Positions 16,541 through 25,246 of a stretch of 64,000 bases of DNA are shown here, piece by piece. How positions within the stretch are numbered: position 1 is the stretch's first letter; every line of letters starts with the position of its first letter. Made by a program: the position numbers and the translations under genes. The notes under the pieces are model-generated. The model was not told the origin of the DNA. It was given only the letters and a program-made list of their open reading frames with translations, and did not search any database. This DNA comes from Pelagicoccus sp. SDUM812005 (GTDB taxonomy: Bacteria; Verrucomicrobiota; Verrucomicrobiia; Opitutales; Opitutaceae): the NCBI RefSeq assembly GCF_031127875.1, contig NZ_JARXIA010000009.1, positions 1 to 64,000 of the forward strand. Reading direction: 5' to 3'.

Positions 16541-17803
16541 ATGGATCTTTTAAAGAAGGAAGGCTTATTCGGAGCGGGCTTGGTGTCGGTGGTGACGCCT
16601 CCGATGGTCGAGCGCTACAATCGCTGCTTGGCGGATATCGGCATTGCCCCAACCGAGTGCAAGGCCTTTCAAATCGACGGGGTGGGCTGGAGTCCGCAGG
16701 TGGCGGAGGAAAAGGGCAATCTCAACTACTTGAGCCACGGGGAGGCGAACCAGTTCGCGATCATCCTGACTCCGGACCAGGAGGGGAAGCCGATTTACGC
16801 GCCGACCCATTCCTTCGACTTTCAATTGATGGGGGAGGTGTTTCGGACCGCTCGCCCGCAGATCGCGAACCTCACGACCGAGACGGCGCTTTGGCTGGAT
16901 ATCGACCAGCAGATCGACCATTACCATTCGCCTTTGGACCTGTTGATGCTGGAGGCCATCACGGTGCGTTCCACCTCGATCGACCGGATCATCCAAGGAG
17001 CGCGGGAGCAGCGCAATCTGGTGGCGGCCTTTCGGGACGAAGTGGACCTTTGGATGGATACGGAAGCGCGCGGGAAGCTGATCGAAAGCGCCCAGAGGTT
17101 CGGGGACTTGAGGTTCAAGCCCTGCATCATTCCGGAAATTCCCTTCGTGGGAGTGAGGAGCTTCTTCACCAAGGCCTTCGATGGTGTATTCGTTTTTCGC
17201 GACTTGCCGGGATTTTTCACGGATCGGATCTTGATCCTGGAAAACGTGCGCAAGCACGGTCGCTTGATCGACAAGGAGCGCAGCGTATTCGGCATCGATG
17301 ACCCGTCCTTGTATCACGTGCTGGAGAAGTTCAAGCTCATCGAGATGAAGGCGGACGCCGTATCCAAAAATCCCAGCTTGTTGGACGACCTCAAGGACAA
17401 CCTGCTGGCGGAGGCGATGTACCGCAGCGTAAACGTGCAGCTCGACCTCTCCGCGGCTACCTCGGCCCAGAAGAAGGGGGCGATTTCTGCGGCCCGCAAG
17501 CAGCTGCCCGACGAGTTTTTCGAGATCGACGACGCCAAGCGCTTGGCCGAGAAGGGGAAGTTGGGCGATGGTGACCTTTCGAAGAAGCTCAAGCGCTACC
17601 TGGCCCGTCCGCACCGTGACCTGGACGAGAACATGCAATCGCTGGTTTGGATGTTGCTGATGAAGATGCGGCCCATCGATTTGGAGATGCTGTACCGTCA
17701 CAGCAAGCAGCAGTTCTACAAGCTCTACGCCAGCTGGCCGGAGTATCGGAGAAAGTGGGCCGTGGCCGCGCTCAAGGCCAAGAACCTTCCCAACCCCAAC
17801 TAA
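16541..17803 (+). CDS. uncharacterised protein (possibly DUF6638) of the AAA+ operon
   Basis: A 420-residue soluble protein. Notable stretches are GLVSVVTPPMVERYNRCLAD near residue 13, WSPQVAEEKGNLNYLSHGEA near 50, IPEIPFVGVRSFFTKAFDGV near 197 and a basic helical C-terminus (LYRHSKQQFYKLYASWPEYR). From memory it may belong to DUF6638, which I cannot verify here. It lies 15 bases after the AAA+ gene and 8 bases before a membrane-protein gene. Co-transcription is therefore near certain, and a partner role for the ATPase likely. No catalytic motif is visible. Confidence 0.82.
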   Translation: MDLLKKEGLFGAGLVSVVTPPMVERYNRCLADIGIAPTECKAFQIDGVGWSPQVAEEKGNLNYLSHGEANQFAIILTPDQEGKPIYAPTHSFDFQLMGEVFRTARPQIANLTTETALWLDIDQQIDHYHSPLDLLMLEAITVRSTSIDRIIQGAREQRNLVAAFRDEVDLWMDTEARGKLIESAQRFGDLRFKPCIIPEIPFVGVRSFFTKAFDGVFVFRDLPGFFTDRILILENVRKHGRLIDKERSVFGIDDPSLYHVLEKFKLIEMKADAVSKNPSLLDDLKDNLLAEAMYRSVNVQLDLSAATSAQKKGAISAARKQLPDEFFEIDDAKRLAEKGKLGDGDLSKKLKRYLARPHRDLDENMQSLVWMLLMKMRPIDLEMLYRHSKQQFYKLYASWPEYRRKWAVAALKAKNLPNPN

Positions 17804-17811
17804 GCACCGCT

Positions 17812-18363
17812 ATGGCAAATATGACATCGTACCTCGTTTTTTGGATCGTGATGTTCCTCATCCTAGGAGCGTTCTGGTATGTGGTGGATCGCAAGTACGG
17901 GCAGGGAGTGTATCGCTTTTGGTATCGCTTGACGCACGAGAAGCCTCTGCCGGAGTCGGTGCAGCGCGGCTTCGTCTACAACCGCAAGACGCGGCACAAG
18001 GCCCTGATGGCGACCCTCCTGTCCACCGCCCAAAGCATCGTAGCGGTGATGAGCGTGGCCGAGCCGAACTTGCTGGTAGAGCTGATCCTGTGGATCGTTG
18101 AGGTTCCGGTAACCTTGCTCGGCTTCGCGATAGGGCCGTGGGTATTTGGAATTTGGAGACGTAAGGACGAGGTCTTCGATGCGATCGACGACTTGGAGAG
18201 CGGCGACAAGACCATCGGCGACGTCTTCGGAAAGGCAGAGAAGGCGAAGGCAAAGCCGCAGCCGCCAGCGAAAAAGCTGACCGCCTCGCCCGAGAAGAAG
18301 GATGGGGACGATGACGACGATATTGATCCGCGGGAGATGATACGTCGCTACACGAAGCGCTAG
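17812..18363 (+). CDS. inner-membrane protein with acidic cytoplasmic tail, AAA+ operon
   Basis: A 183-residue protein with one N-terminal transmembrane helix (about residues 5-25, LVFWIVMFLILGAFWYVV) and a hydrophobic region at about 65-115 that could form two more. A basic loop (YNRKTRHKA) lies between them. The C-terminal 60 residues are charged, with a run of aspartates (DGDDDDDIDPREMIRRYTKR). That tail may be cytoplasmic and could dock the soluble operon proteins. The ATG at 17812 is eight bases after the previous stop. No family recognised. Confidence 0.8.
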   Translation: MANMTSYLVFWIVMFLILGAFWYVVDRKYGQGVYRFWYRLTHEKPLPESVQRGFVYNRKTRHKALMATLLSTAQSIVAVMSVAEPNLLVELILWIVEVPVTLLGFAIGPWVFGIWRRKDEVFDAIDDLESGDKTIGDVFGKAEKAKAKPQPPAKKLTASPEKKDGDDDDDIDPREMIRRYTKR

Positions 18364-18369
18364 CAGGCC

Positions 18370-19965
18370 ATGAGTGAAGAAAGCAAATTAGCGGAATCGC
18401 AGTCAGAGGATTTGGATACGCCGTTCTCGAGCCAGCTGTATTGGCTGTTCAAGAACGTGAGCGGCGCCTTGCGGGATTGGGCGAAGCGGAATCGCTTCAA
18501 GTTCCTGGTAGCGGGTCTGCTCTTGCTGCTGGCCTTGTTCGTGGGGCGGGCGTGGATCCAGCCTGTGGCCCTGACGCTGCGCATCAACGCGTTTCCCATC
18601 TTGTTGTCGGCGCTTGTCTTTTCGACCGCGCTCTACCTCTTCAAGCGCGGCCGGGCGGTGCTGGGCGGCGCTTTGTTGCTGCTGAACCTCGGGGCAATCC
18701 TGGCCTTCGTCGCTTTGGAAGGGAAGCCACGGGAGTACTTGGGCCTCTACTGGAGCTACAAGACTCTGGAGAAGGAAGAGATCGGCGAGTTGCCCACGAC
18801 AGCGTACGAGCGTATCCAACCGTTGAATTCGATTCGCGCCTTGGCGGGCGAAGCGATGACGGAAGTGGAGCAGGTTTCGGAGCCCAGTTTTACGCGGGTG
18901 GGCGATGGGTATTCCTGGACGATGGCGGTGGAGCCCAGCTTTGCGGTGCGGCGGCTGACGGGACGCGTTCGTGAGGTGATCCATGTTTCCTCCTCCGCTC
19001 CCTCGCCGAACTTCTCGCAGGAGAATCGCAGTCCGGTTTCCTTTCTCACCGGAGAGGACCTCCTGCTCAGCCGCAACGTGAAGACTGCTACGATCAAGCG
19101 CTTCGGGCTTTGGAAGTATTTTAACTATGAGCCGAGCGACGTACGCTACGCCAAGGACGAGCAAGGGGAGTGGGTGCAGCTGGTGTCGCTGACTCGTTGG
19201 AAGGGCTTTTTCTTTCCGCGGCCCGTTTTTGGAGGCGTGGTGGTGATCCGCCAGCATGGCGAAGGCGTGGTGGACTGGGCGAGCAACGTTTTGCTCGGAT
19301 CCGGAGAATGGATACGTCCTAGCGAAGTGGGGAAGCATGAGTTTTTGAAAGGGCAGAACGTAGTGCCGCAGGAAGTGTCGCGCTTCGTGGCGAACAGTTT
19401 CCGTTTTCAGCAAGGCTTCTGGGCGCCCATGCCAGGCTACCATTTGGGAGACATCCGCATCCCCGATTTGCCGGGCGACTTCAACGACCAGCCGTTCACC
19501 GCGTATTTCAATTTTGGGGACAAGGGAAAGCTGTACCACTACTTTGCCTTGGAGCCGTTCCAAGAAGACAAGCAGGGCTTGAATACGAGCGTGTTCGCTC
19601 CGGCGGACGGGATTGGGGCCATCAAGGTGTACCGTCACCACGAGAAGGGCGAGGCCCTGACCGGCGTTTCCGCGGTGATCCCCAAGGTGATGGAGAGCCG
19701 CAAGAACTACGACTGGACGCGAAATACGGCCGCCGAGCAGCGACCCTTTATTCGCAAGATCAACGGGAAGACCCGCTTCTTTTGGCTGACCACGGTGGTG
19801 ACTTTCAAGTCGGACGATTCGGAGGAGTACATCGCCGGTTCCGCTCCGGACGTGACGCTTACGGACGCGACCTATAAGGCGGTGATCTGGGTCAACGCCC
19901 TGAAGCCGGAAGGCTGGGAAGCGGAGCTGGCCGAGGGGCTGGGCTCGGTGTGGGAAGCCAACTAG
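18370..19965 (+). CDS. membrane protein with large soluble C-terminal domain, AAA+ operon
   Basis: A 531-residue protein. Three hydrophobic helices lie at about residues 45-65, 75-92 and 96-116, followed by a roughly 410-residue hydrophilic, beta-rich domain. With a cytoplasmic N-terminus that domain would be periplasmic; this is a topology inference. The soluble part has many aromatic turns (GLWKYFNYEPSDVRYAKDEQ; YFNFGDKGKLYHYFALEPFQ) and no motif I recognise. It starts six bases after the preceding gene. As the last tight member of the operon it could link a cytoplasmic ATPase module to the envelope. Confidence 0.82.
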   Translation: MSEESKLAESQSEDLDTPFSSQLYWLFKNVSGALRDWAKRNRFKFLVAGLLLLLALFVGRAWIQPVALTLRINAFPILLSALVFSTALYLFKRGRAVLGGALLLLNLGAILAFVALEGKPREYLGLYWSYKTLEKEEIGELPTTAYERIQPLNSIRALAGEAMTEVEQVSEPSFTRVGDGYSWTMAVEPSFAVRRLTGRVREVIHVSSSAPSPNFSQENRSPVSFLTGEDLLLSRNVKTATIKRFGLWKYFNYEPSDVRYAKDEQGEWVQLVSLTRWKGFFFPRPVFGGVVVIRQHGEGVVDWASNVLLGSGEWIRPSEVGKHEFLKGQNVVPQEVSRFVANSFRFQQGFWAPMPGYHLGDIRIPDLPGDFNDQPFTAYFNFGDKGKLYHYFALEPFQEDKQGLNTSVFAPADGIGAIKVYRHHEKGEALTGVSAVIPKVMESRKNYDWTRNTAAEQRPFIRKINGKTRFFWLTTVVTFKSDDSEEYIAGSAPDVTLTDATYKAVIWVNALKPEGWEAELAEGLGSVWEAN

Positions 19966-20066
19966 GTGGTCCCGTCGCTTAGGCCCGGTTGGGGGCGTGG
20001 CAACGTTTTTGGGGCGGTATCGAGGGGGCTTGCTTTGCGGGATTTGGCTGCTCACTATGCGCGGTC

Positions 20067-20819
20067 ATGAGAACTTCCAATCCCGCCTTGAATGACAAAG
20101 CGTTTGATATCGACCGGGCTGCGGCTCGCGGCGAGGTCATGACCATCAATGGAACGGTCAACAAGACCGGTTTCCTGCTGTGCTTGCTTTGGGTGGCAGC
20201 GATCTTCACCTACGACAAGACCATGACGGTCGCCCAGACGGAGGGGAATCCCGCGACTTTGTATCCGTGGATGATCGGCGGAAGCATCGCGGGCCTGATC
20301 ATCGCGATGATCACGATCTTCAAGAAGACGGCGGCTCCGATCACGGCGCCCCTGTACGCGGTGGTGGAAGGCTTGGTCCTAGGCGTGCTTTCCGCCTTTT
20401 TCGAGCTGCAGTTTCCGGGGATCGTCTTCCAGGCGGTGCTGCTGACCTTTGGCACGCTGCTGGCCCTACTGTTCGCTTATAAGACCGGGGTGATCAAGGC
20501 CACGGAGAATTTCAAGCTTGGCGTCGCGGCGGCTACGGGCGGCATTTTCGTAGTTTATATGATTTCCTTGGTGCTGGGCTTCTTTGGCGTATCGATCCCC
20601 TTGATACACGAGAGCGGCTGGGTGGGAATCGGCTTCAGCCTCTTCGTGGTGGTGATCGCGGCTTTGAACCTGGTGCTCGATTTCGATTTCATCGAGAGCG
20701 GCGCGGCTAAGGGGGCTCCCAAGTACTTGGAATGGTACGGCGCCTTCGGCCTGCTGGTAACGCTCATCTGGCTCTACATCGAGCTGCTACGCCTGCTTTC
20801 GAAGCTGCGGAGCCGGTAG
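20067..20819 (+). CDS. Bax inhibitor-1/YccA family membrane protein
   Basis: A 250-residue protein with seven hydrophobic helices, the BI-1 family layout. Family-like stretches are ITAPLYAVVEGLVLGVLSAF near residue 90 and LNLVLDFDFIESGA near 200, whose aspartates correspond to the Asp pair of the proton/calcium-sensing site. The ATG at 20067 is preferred since upstream codons look non-coding. It follows the six-gene operon after 101 bases in the same direction, so it may be co-transcribed or independent. Bacterial members include YccA, which modulates FtsH, and YetJ, a pH-sensitive calcium leak channel. Confidence 0.88.
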   Translation: MRTSNPALNDKAFDIDRAAARGEVMTINGTVNKTGFLLCLLWVAAIFTYDKTMTVAQTEGNPATLYPWMIGGSIAGLIIAMITIFKKTAAPITAPLYAVVEGLVLGVLSAFFELQFPGIVFQAVLLTFGTLLALLFAYKTGVIKATENFKLGVAAATGGIFVVYMISLVLGFFGVSIPLIHESGWVGIGFSLFVVVIAALNLVLDFDFIESGAAKGAPKYLEWYGAFGLLVTLIWLYIELLRLLSKLRSR

Positions 20820-20829
20820 AGTGTTGATT

Positions 20830-20924
20830 GTCAGGTTGGCCGTTGGCCAATTAGGTTCCGCTGGGCGGAGTTAGGTTTCGCAAACCTGCTGCCGTAGGCG
20901 CCTATGCGGCGAAGCCGACCTGAC
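20830..20924. repeat. compact four-hairpin element between convergent genes
   Basis: An outer 11-bp inverted repeat (GTCAGGTTGGC and GCCGACCTGAC, one mismatch) encloses three hairpins with triloops: TTGGCC-GTT-GGCCAA (20836-20850), TCCGC-TGG-GCGGA (20857-20869) and AGGTTT-CGC-AAACCT (20873-20887). A palindrome centred on TAGGCGCCTA (20895-20904) follows. The first hairpin overlaps the outer repeat, so the two may be alternatives. It sits between the stop codons of the BI-1 gene and dciA. It could be a bidirectional terminator, a REP-like repeat or a structured RNA. I found no second full copy in the window. Confidence 0.6.
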
Positions 20925-20950
20925 GGATATCAATTCTATAGTGACTTGGG

Positions 20951-21334
20951 CTAGCCGGACTTGAAGAAGATGTTGCGGATCTTTTTGGCGCCTTCGATCT
21001 TGTGCAGGTTTTGCAGGATGAGGCGCTTGTTGAATTCGAGCTCCTGGCGTATCACAGGGTTGGATACGGCGATGATGAGGGTGCGCTCTTTCTCGATGCG
21101 GTTGGGGGCGCAGTTCTTGGCGTTGGCGGCGCCCACGATCTGGGTCCAGTTCTTGACGATGCGGTCCTCGAGGGAGTCTTCGCCGATCTTGTACTTCTTG
21201 AGAATTCGCTCCAGCACCGTGGCCATGGGTCGCTCGGTCTTCGGTGCCTCTCCGGGGTAGTTTTCCGGGATGCCGCGAAAGTTGGCGATGAGTCGCTCGA
21301 CGCTTTTGCGAAACTTGTAGGGTTGATCGGACAC
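20951..21334 (-). CDS. dciA: DUF721/DciA family protein, replicative helicase loader
   Basis: A 127-residue protein with the DUF721 domain in its C-terminal two thirds: VLERILKKYKIGEDSLEDRI, then KNWTQIVGAANAKNCAPNRI and the hallmark LIIAVSNPVIRQELEFNKRL. DciA is the ancestral partner that loads DnaB in bacteria lacking DnaC. The only fitting start in frame is a GTG at 21334 (VSDQPYKF). No Shine-Dalgarno sequence is present. It lies 82 bases from the end of the co-oriented reductase gene upstream. The start is the least certain part. Confidence 0.85.
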   Translation of the reverse strand: MSDQPYKFRKSVERLIANFRGIPENYPGEAPKTERPMATVLERILKKYKIGEDSLEDRIVKNWTQIVGAANAKNCAPNRIEKERTLIIAVSNPVIRQELEFNKRLILQNLHKIEGAKKIRNIFFKSG

Positions 21335-21416
21335 GGGTTGAAAGAGTGACGGGTGATGCGGGAGGAGGGAAGTGGAAACTGGGGAGCGCTTGAAACTCCC
21401 GGCCCCGCGACGCGCC

Positions 21417-22442
21417 CTAGGGCTTGAAGAGGACCTTTCCGGACTTGCCGGCCGTCTGGGAGTGCTGGAGGGCTTTTTGCCAGTCTTCCAGGGGGTAGGT
21501 GGCGGCGACAGGGACGCCGATCTTGGCGTTTTCCATGAAGGTGAAGACGTCGTTGTGCAGGGCGAGGATGTCTTCGCGAGGGGCGGTTTTGTACCACTTG
21601 CTGACCCAGAAGCCACGTAGGCGGATGTCGTTGAAGATCAAATACCGGGTGGGGAAGGGGGCGGGGGCGCGGTCCATGGCGCCGAAGGTGATGAGGCTGC
21701 CTCCGTCGGCCAGCAGCTTGCAGAGGCCTAGGGCGCTGGAGCCGCCGACGGAATTGAGGGCGATTTTGGCTTTCTTGCCTTGGGTGAGCTCGAGGGCGGC
21801 CTTGGCGGCGTCGCGGTCGTCGACCAGCACGATGCTGGCGCCGAGTCGCTTGAGCTCCTCGGCCGCGTCGAGGGAGCGCACGAGGTTGACGGTCTTGATG
21901 CCGAGGTGGCTGGCGATTTGGATGACCAGCTTGCCGACGGCGGAGGTGGCGGCGTTTTGGGCGATGACGTCGCCGGCCTGCAGCTTGGCGAAGTCGTGCA
22001 TGAGCTTCCAGGCGGTGGCGGGGTTGACCCAGCCCATGGCGGCTTGTTCGAGGGGAAGCTTTTCGGGGGCGGGGTAGAGTTCGTCGCAGTTGGCTACGGC
22101 GTGGCTTTGCCAGGAGCCGAGGGAGCTGGGGACGAAGACCTTTTGTCCGATCCGGAAGGGGGTGTCGGGGCTGCCGAGCTCCTTGACTTCGGCGACGCCT
22201 TCCAGTCCAGCGGTGGCGGGCAGCTCGGCCAGTTCGCCGTAGGTGCCGCCGATGCGCCCGAAGTCGGCGGGGTTGATGGGGGCGGCGAGCACCTCGAGCA
22301 AAGCTTGGCCGGGGCCGAGGCTTGGCAGCTCCTGGGTCTCGAGGCGAAGGGCCTCTTCGGGCTTGCCGTAGGTTGCGTAGCGGAGGGCGGTCGTTTTTTG
22401 CATAGCCATTTGGGAGTTCATTGAAGGGCCCGAGCTGGCCAT
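21417..22442 (-). CDS. MECR/Etr1-like zinc-independent MDR oxidoreductase
   Basis: A 341-residue medium-chain dehydrogenase/reductase. The GroES-like N-terminal domain has VLAAPINPADFGRIGGTYGE near residue 50. The nucleotide-binding domain has DVIAQNAATSAVGKLVIQIA near 158, where the usual glycine-rich motif is AATSAVG, and ALNSVGGSSAL near 228. The pattern resembles mitochondrial-type 2-enoyl-thioester reductases (NADPH) more than alcohol dehydrogenases, and no zinc-ligand cysteines are seen. It could reduce enoyl thioesters or quinones. Alternative ATGs at 22421, 22409 and 22403 exist and the N-terminus is uncertain. Confidence 0.85.
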   Translation of the reverse strand: MASSGPSMNSQMAMQKTTALRYATYGKPEEALRLETQELPSLGPGQALLEVLAAPINPADFGRIGGTYGELAELPATAGLEGVAEVKELGSPDTPFRIGQKVFVPSSLGSWQSHAVANCDELYPAPEKLPLEQAAMGWVNPATAWKLMHDFAKLQAGDVIAQNAATSAVGKLVIQIASHLGIKTVNLVRSLDAAEELKRLGASIVLVDDRDAAKAALELTQGKKAKIALNSVGGSSALGLCKLLADGGSLITFGAMDRAPAPFPTRYLIFNDIRLRGFWVSKWYKTAPREDILALHNDVFTFMENAKIGVPVAATYPLEDWQKALQHSQTAGKSGKVLFKP

Positions 22443-22534
22443 GGCAATGAACTTGCAGGGCGCGGGAGGGCGTCTCCTAGGAAAGCGGAGCTCTTTAGTT
22501 GAGTAACTAATAGGCGCCTTTAGCCTGTCTGCAA

Positions 22535-23086
22535 ATGGCGAAGTTATATCTGAGGCGGCCGGAACGCCGGGACGGGAAGGAATTCGTGGCGGCGGTGAAG
22601 GCGAGCGAGTCGCTGCATCGGCCCTGGGTGTTTCCGACCCAGGACTTGCGGGGCTACTACGAGTACCTGGAGCGTATCCAGGACGTCCGGCAGGAGGGCT
22701 ACTTCGTCTGCCGCGTGAGCGATGACCGGATCGTGGGCTTGGTCAATCTCGGGGAGGTGGTGCGAGGGGCCTTCCAGAGCGCCTACGTCGGCTATTGGGC
22801 GGTGGCGGAGTTCGTGGGGAAGGGGCTGATGAAGGAAGGTCTGGCCCGGGTGGTCGAGCGGGCTTTTTCGGAGCACGGGCTGCATCGCCTGGAGGCGAAC
22901 ATCCAACCCGGCAACGAACCGTCGCGGCAGCTGGTTCGGCGGCTCGGATTTCGCCTGGAAGGCTTTTCGCCCAAGTACCTGAACGTCGGCGGCGAATGGC
23001 GCGACCACGAGCGCTGGGCCCTGACGGCAGAAGAGTGGCCCGGCGTAGAGGCGGTGCTGGGGCAGAGCGGCACGAGGGCCGATTGA
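22535..23086 (+). CDS. RimJ/RimL-like GNAT N-acetyltransferase
   Basis: A 183-residue acetyl-CoA-dependent acetyltransferase. The fold is visible as LYLRRPERRDGKEFVAAVKA at the start, IVGLVNLGEVVRGAFQSAYV near 67, the acetyl-CoA loop EFVGKGLMKEGLARVVERAF near 90-110 and HRLEANIQPGNEPSRQLVRR near 117, followed by LGFRLEGFSPKYLNVGGEWR. This order is typical of enzymes acetylating ribosomal or other protein N-termini, though the substrate here is unknown. It is a single gene divergent from the reductase. Confidence 0.9.
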   Translation: MAKLYLRRPERRDGKEFVAAVKASESLHRPWVFPTQDLRGYYEYLERIQDVRQEGYFVCRVSDDRIVGLVNLGEVVRGAFQSAYVGYWAVAEFVGKGLMKEGLARVVERAFSEHGLHRLEANIQPGNEPSRQLVRRLGFRLEGFSPKYLNVGGEWRDHERWALTAEEWPGVEAVLGQSGTRAD

Positions 23087-23319
23087 TTGTGCGAGGAGCG
23101 GATGCTTAAAGGGGAATAATTGACACTTTTTGGTGCTGCAGCCACCTCAAGCAAGCCAGAGGCGCTTCCGAAGTATCAACATCTCGAATATCCTGAGCTC
23201 ATCGCATCGGCCGCTTGGCCCCACTAATTAGTCGCCATCGCCAAGGCAGAAGTAGCCGTGCCCGTCATGAGACCACCGAATTTTTAGCTCCTTCAATGAT
23301 CGTTGTATCCAAACAACAC

Positions 23320-24765
23320 TCACTCGTTGTTTTTTTCGAGCGCTCTTTCTGCGGCCTCTTTGATTTCCTTGGCCGTGCGAGACACTTCTTCCGCCACTCG
23401 TTCGAGAACAATCGAATCTACATAGTGCTCTAGAAAAGACGATCCAGAATTCAGACGCTGGCAAATCGCTAGACTAGATTTGCCGATATAAGGGTAAAAG
23501 CGATTAACGAAAGTCGAGTTAGGCTCGGTCTTGAGGATGGAATCAATAAGCTTCCTCGAAGCCAAAACCGCGTCCCCTTCCAACATCTTCGCTTTTCGTT
23601 CTTGTAGCATGCTCACCAGAGAAATCGACAAGCCAGTGACAAACTCATTCTTCACCTGATCCAACTCGAAGCCAGATCTTCCCGAAACAAATTTTTCATA
23701 GGCTTTTTCAATCCCGTCTACCAAGTATTCATCCCGCAATAGATCCTGGATCATATTTCGGTGAGCTTGAGTCAGCTCCTGGTGCGAGCGATGTTTTCGG
23801 TTCCAATCCTCCAGCTCCTGACTACTTTCGGGGAACATTGGCTGCTCTGCCAGGTGTTGCTTGTAGTCCTCATAGAATTGCGTGAAATATTCAACATATC
23901 CATCTGGTGGATTCCGCAGTATTTTTCCATTGGACCGCGCAAATGATTCCAGAGAGGTACTCTCGCGATAGAAGCTTTCCGATCCTCCATGAGGCATGCG
24001 CGGATTAAACACCTCATAATATGAACCCTGTGGGGCATTCACACCATACTCAGGAAAACGTAAGCCATTTTCGTTGACCATTCCTTCCCGTTCATAGACC
24101 GCCTTCAATTCAGGTGAGAACTTATCCCAGAAATAGAATTGCGCCGACGCTAACGCCAAAATTGGAAACTTGAGCAACCGGCGGCGCTCCAATTCGCTTC
24201 CAAGGTCGAACTCTTGGTACTCACGGTCGACTACCATTTCAATCTTTCCACCGGCACGGATTTCATAGCCATAGATAAAAAAGGTAGCGAAAACATACTC
24301 TATCTTTCCTCCACAATAGCGATCTGCAACCTCGCTCCTCAAGATCGGTCGCAGTTCATACCAAAGCCAATGGCGGGTTAACTCGAAGCTAGGACTTTTC
24401 TTCAGAACAACGACCACACTAGCCACATTGATCGTCATCCCTGAGTTTCGTACCCAAGGTGTGGTTATGCGTTCACAGGGATCGCTTTCGAAAAACAGAC
24501 GCTCGTTCCCCGTCAGATTCTGCCCCGGCTTTTTTGGCCGCATTTGGTTTCCAGTCAGATGGATAGCAAGTTCATCGTTTTCGAATATCTTCGTCCCTGC
24601 ATTGTTAGGTAGCTGTACACTATGGTGCCCGCCAACACCACCATTCGTCATCGCACTCGCTTCGATTAACGCGTGATTCCGAAAAGGTTCTTCCGCCCAA
24701 GAGTCCGACAGCAAACCAACCGACAACAGCAACGAACCCAATACCATCCTTACCGCCTTCGTCAT
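23320..24765 (-). CDS. secreted protein of unknown function in AT-richer patch
   Basis: A 481-residue protein with a clear signal peptide (cleavage after about residue 24, DSWA-EEP). The N-terminal 200 residues are mixed strand and helix with three scattered cysteines, and the C-terminal half is strongly helical and charged, ending in AAERALEKNNE. No family recognised. Base composition and codon use are visibly more AT-rich than in flanking genes, which hints at transfer. It is the first of a run of orphan exported proteins. The 481 bases upstream contain no convincing gene. Confidence 0.75.
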   Translation of the reverse strand: MTKAVRMVLGSLLLSVGLLSDSWAEEPFRNHALIEASAMTNGGVGGHHSVQLPNNAGTKIFENDELAIHLTGNQMRPKKPGQNLTGNERLFFESDPCERITTPWVRNSGMTINVASVVVVLKKSPSFELTRHWLWYELRPILRSEVADRYCGGKIEYVFATFFIYGYEIRAGGKIEMVVDREYQEFDLGSELERRRLLKFPILALASAQFYFWDKFSPELKAVYEREGMVNENGLRFPEYGVNAPQGSYYEVFNPRMPHGGSESFYRESTSLESFARSNGKILRNPPDGYVEYFTQFYEDYKQHLAEQPMFPESSQELEDWNRKHRSHQELTQAHRNMIQDLLRDEYLVDGIEKAYEKFVSGRSGFELDQVKNEFVTGLSISLVSMLQERKAKMLEGDAVLASRKLIDSILKTEPNSTFVNRFYPYIGKSSLAICQRLNSGSSFLEHYVDSIVLERVAEEVSRTAKEIKEAAERALEKNNE

Positions 24766-25246
24766 CCGAAAAATACCATTGACGAAAAACTAAAGCGTCA
24801 AATGCATACCACAAAAAAACTGGAATAAACTCCCCAAGAGCCCCAGAGCGAACGAGAATTCTGCTGGTGAGAAACGAGCCATCCTGTTCGCGAAGCGAGT
24901 GTTAAACAACCTTTTGAGCCACATCCCTAGACTCTCCCCAATCCAACCAAATCATCACTCAACACCTTACATTCACAAACCACCCCATGCCTAACTCCGA
25001 ACCTACCAGTGACAGTGTCACCCTTTTGATCGAGGGAGGGAAAAAAGTGTTAATCCTTACCCTTTGCTGTCGGTTTGCCGGCGGTTGATGTTTTCTCCTG
25101 TTCAGGAAATTTCGGGTCTCGCTTCTCGTGTGCTCCCGGCAAGTGCAGTCATTTGGGGGGCGGAATAGGGCTATCTGTTTTGTGTCGTTCGCGACTCGTG
25201 GAGACGATGAGCGTTTGAGTTCGTTCTCCGTGCCATTTGCTTGAAT
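24766..25246. other. gene-free stretch with a GTGACA palindrome
   Basis: No convincing gene. A perfect 13-base palindrome, GTGACA-G-TGTCAC, lies at 25009-25021. A 33-codon plus-strand frame (24987-25088) covers it but is too short to support. The left part is AT-rich and probably carries the promoter of the minus-strand gene ending upstream. Confidence 0.4.

Noticed and set aside
20830-20924. Integron attC site reading of the multi-hairpin element
   Set aside because: The RYYYAAC/GTTRRRY core sites are missing, and no integrase or cassette array is nearby.
24987-25088. 33-codon plus-strand frame over the GTGACA palindrome
   Set aside because: Too short, no ribosome binding site and no recognisable product.
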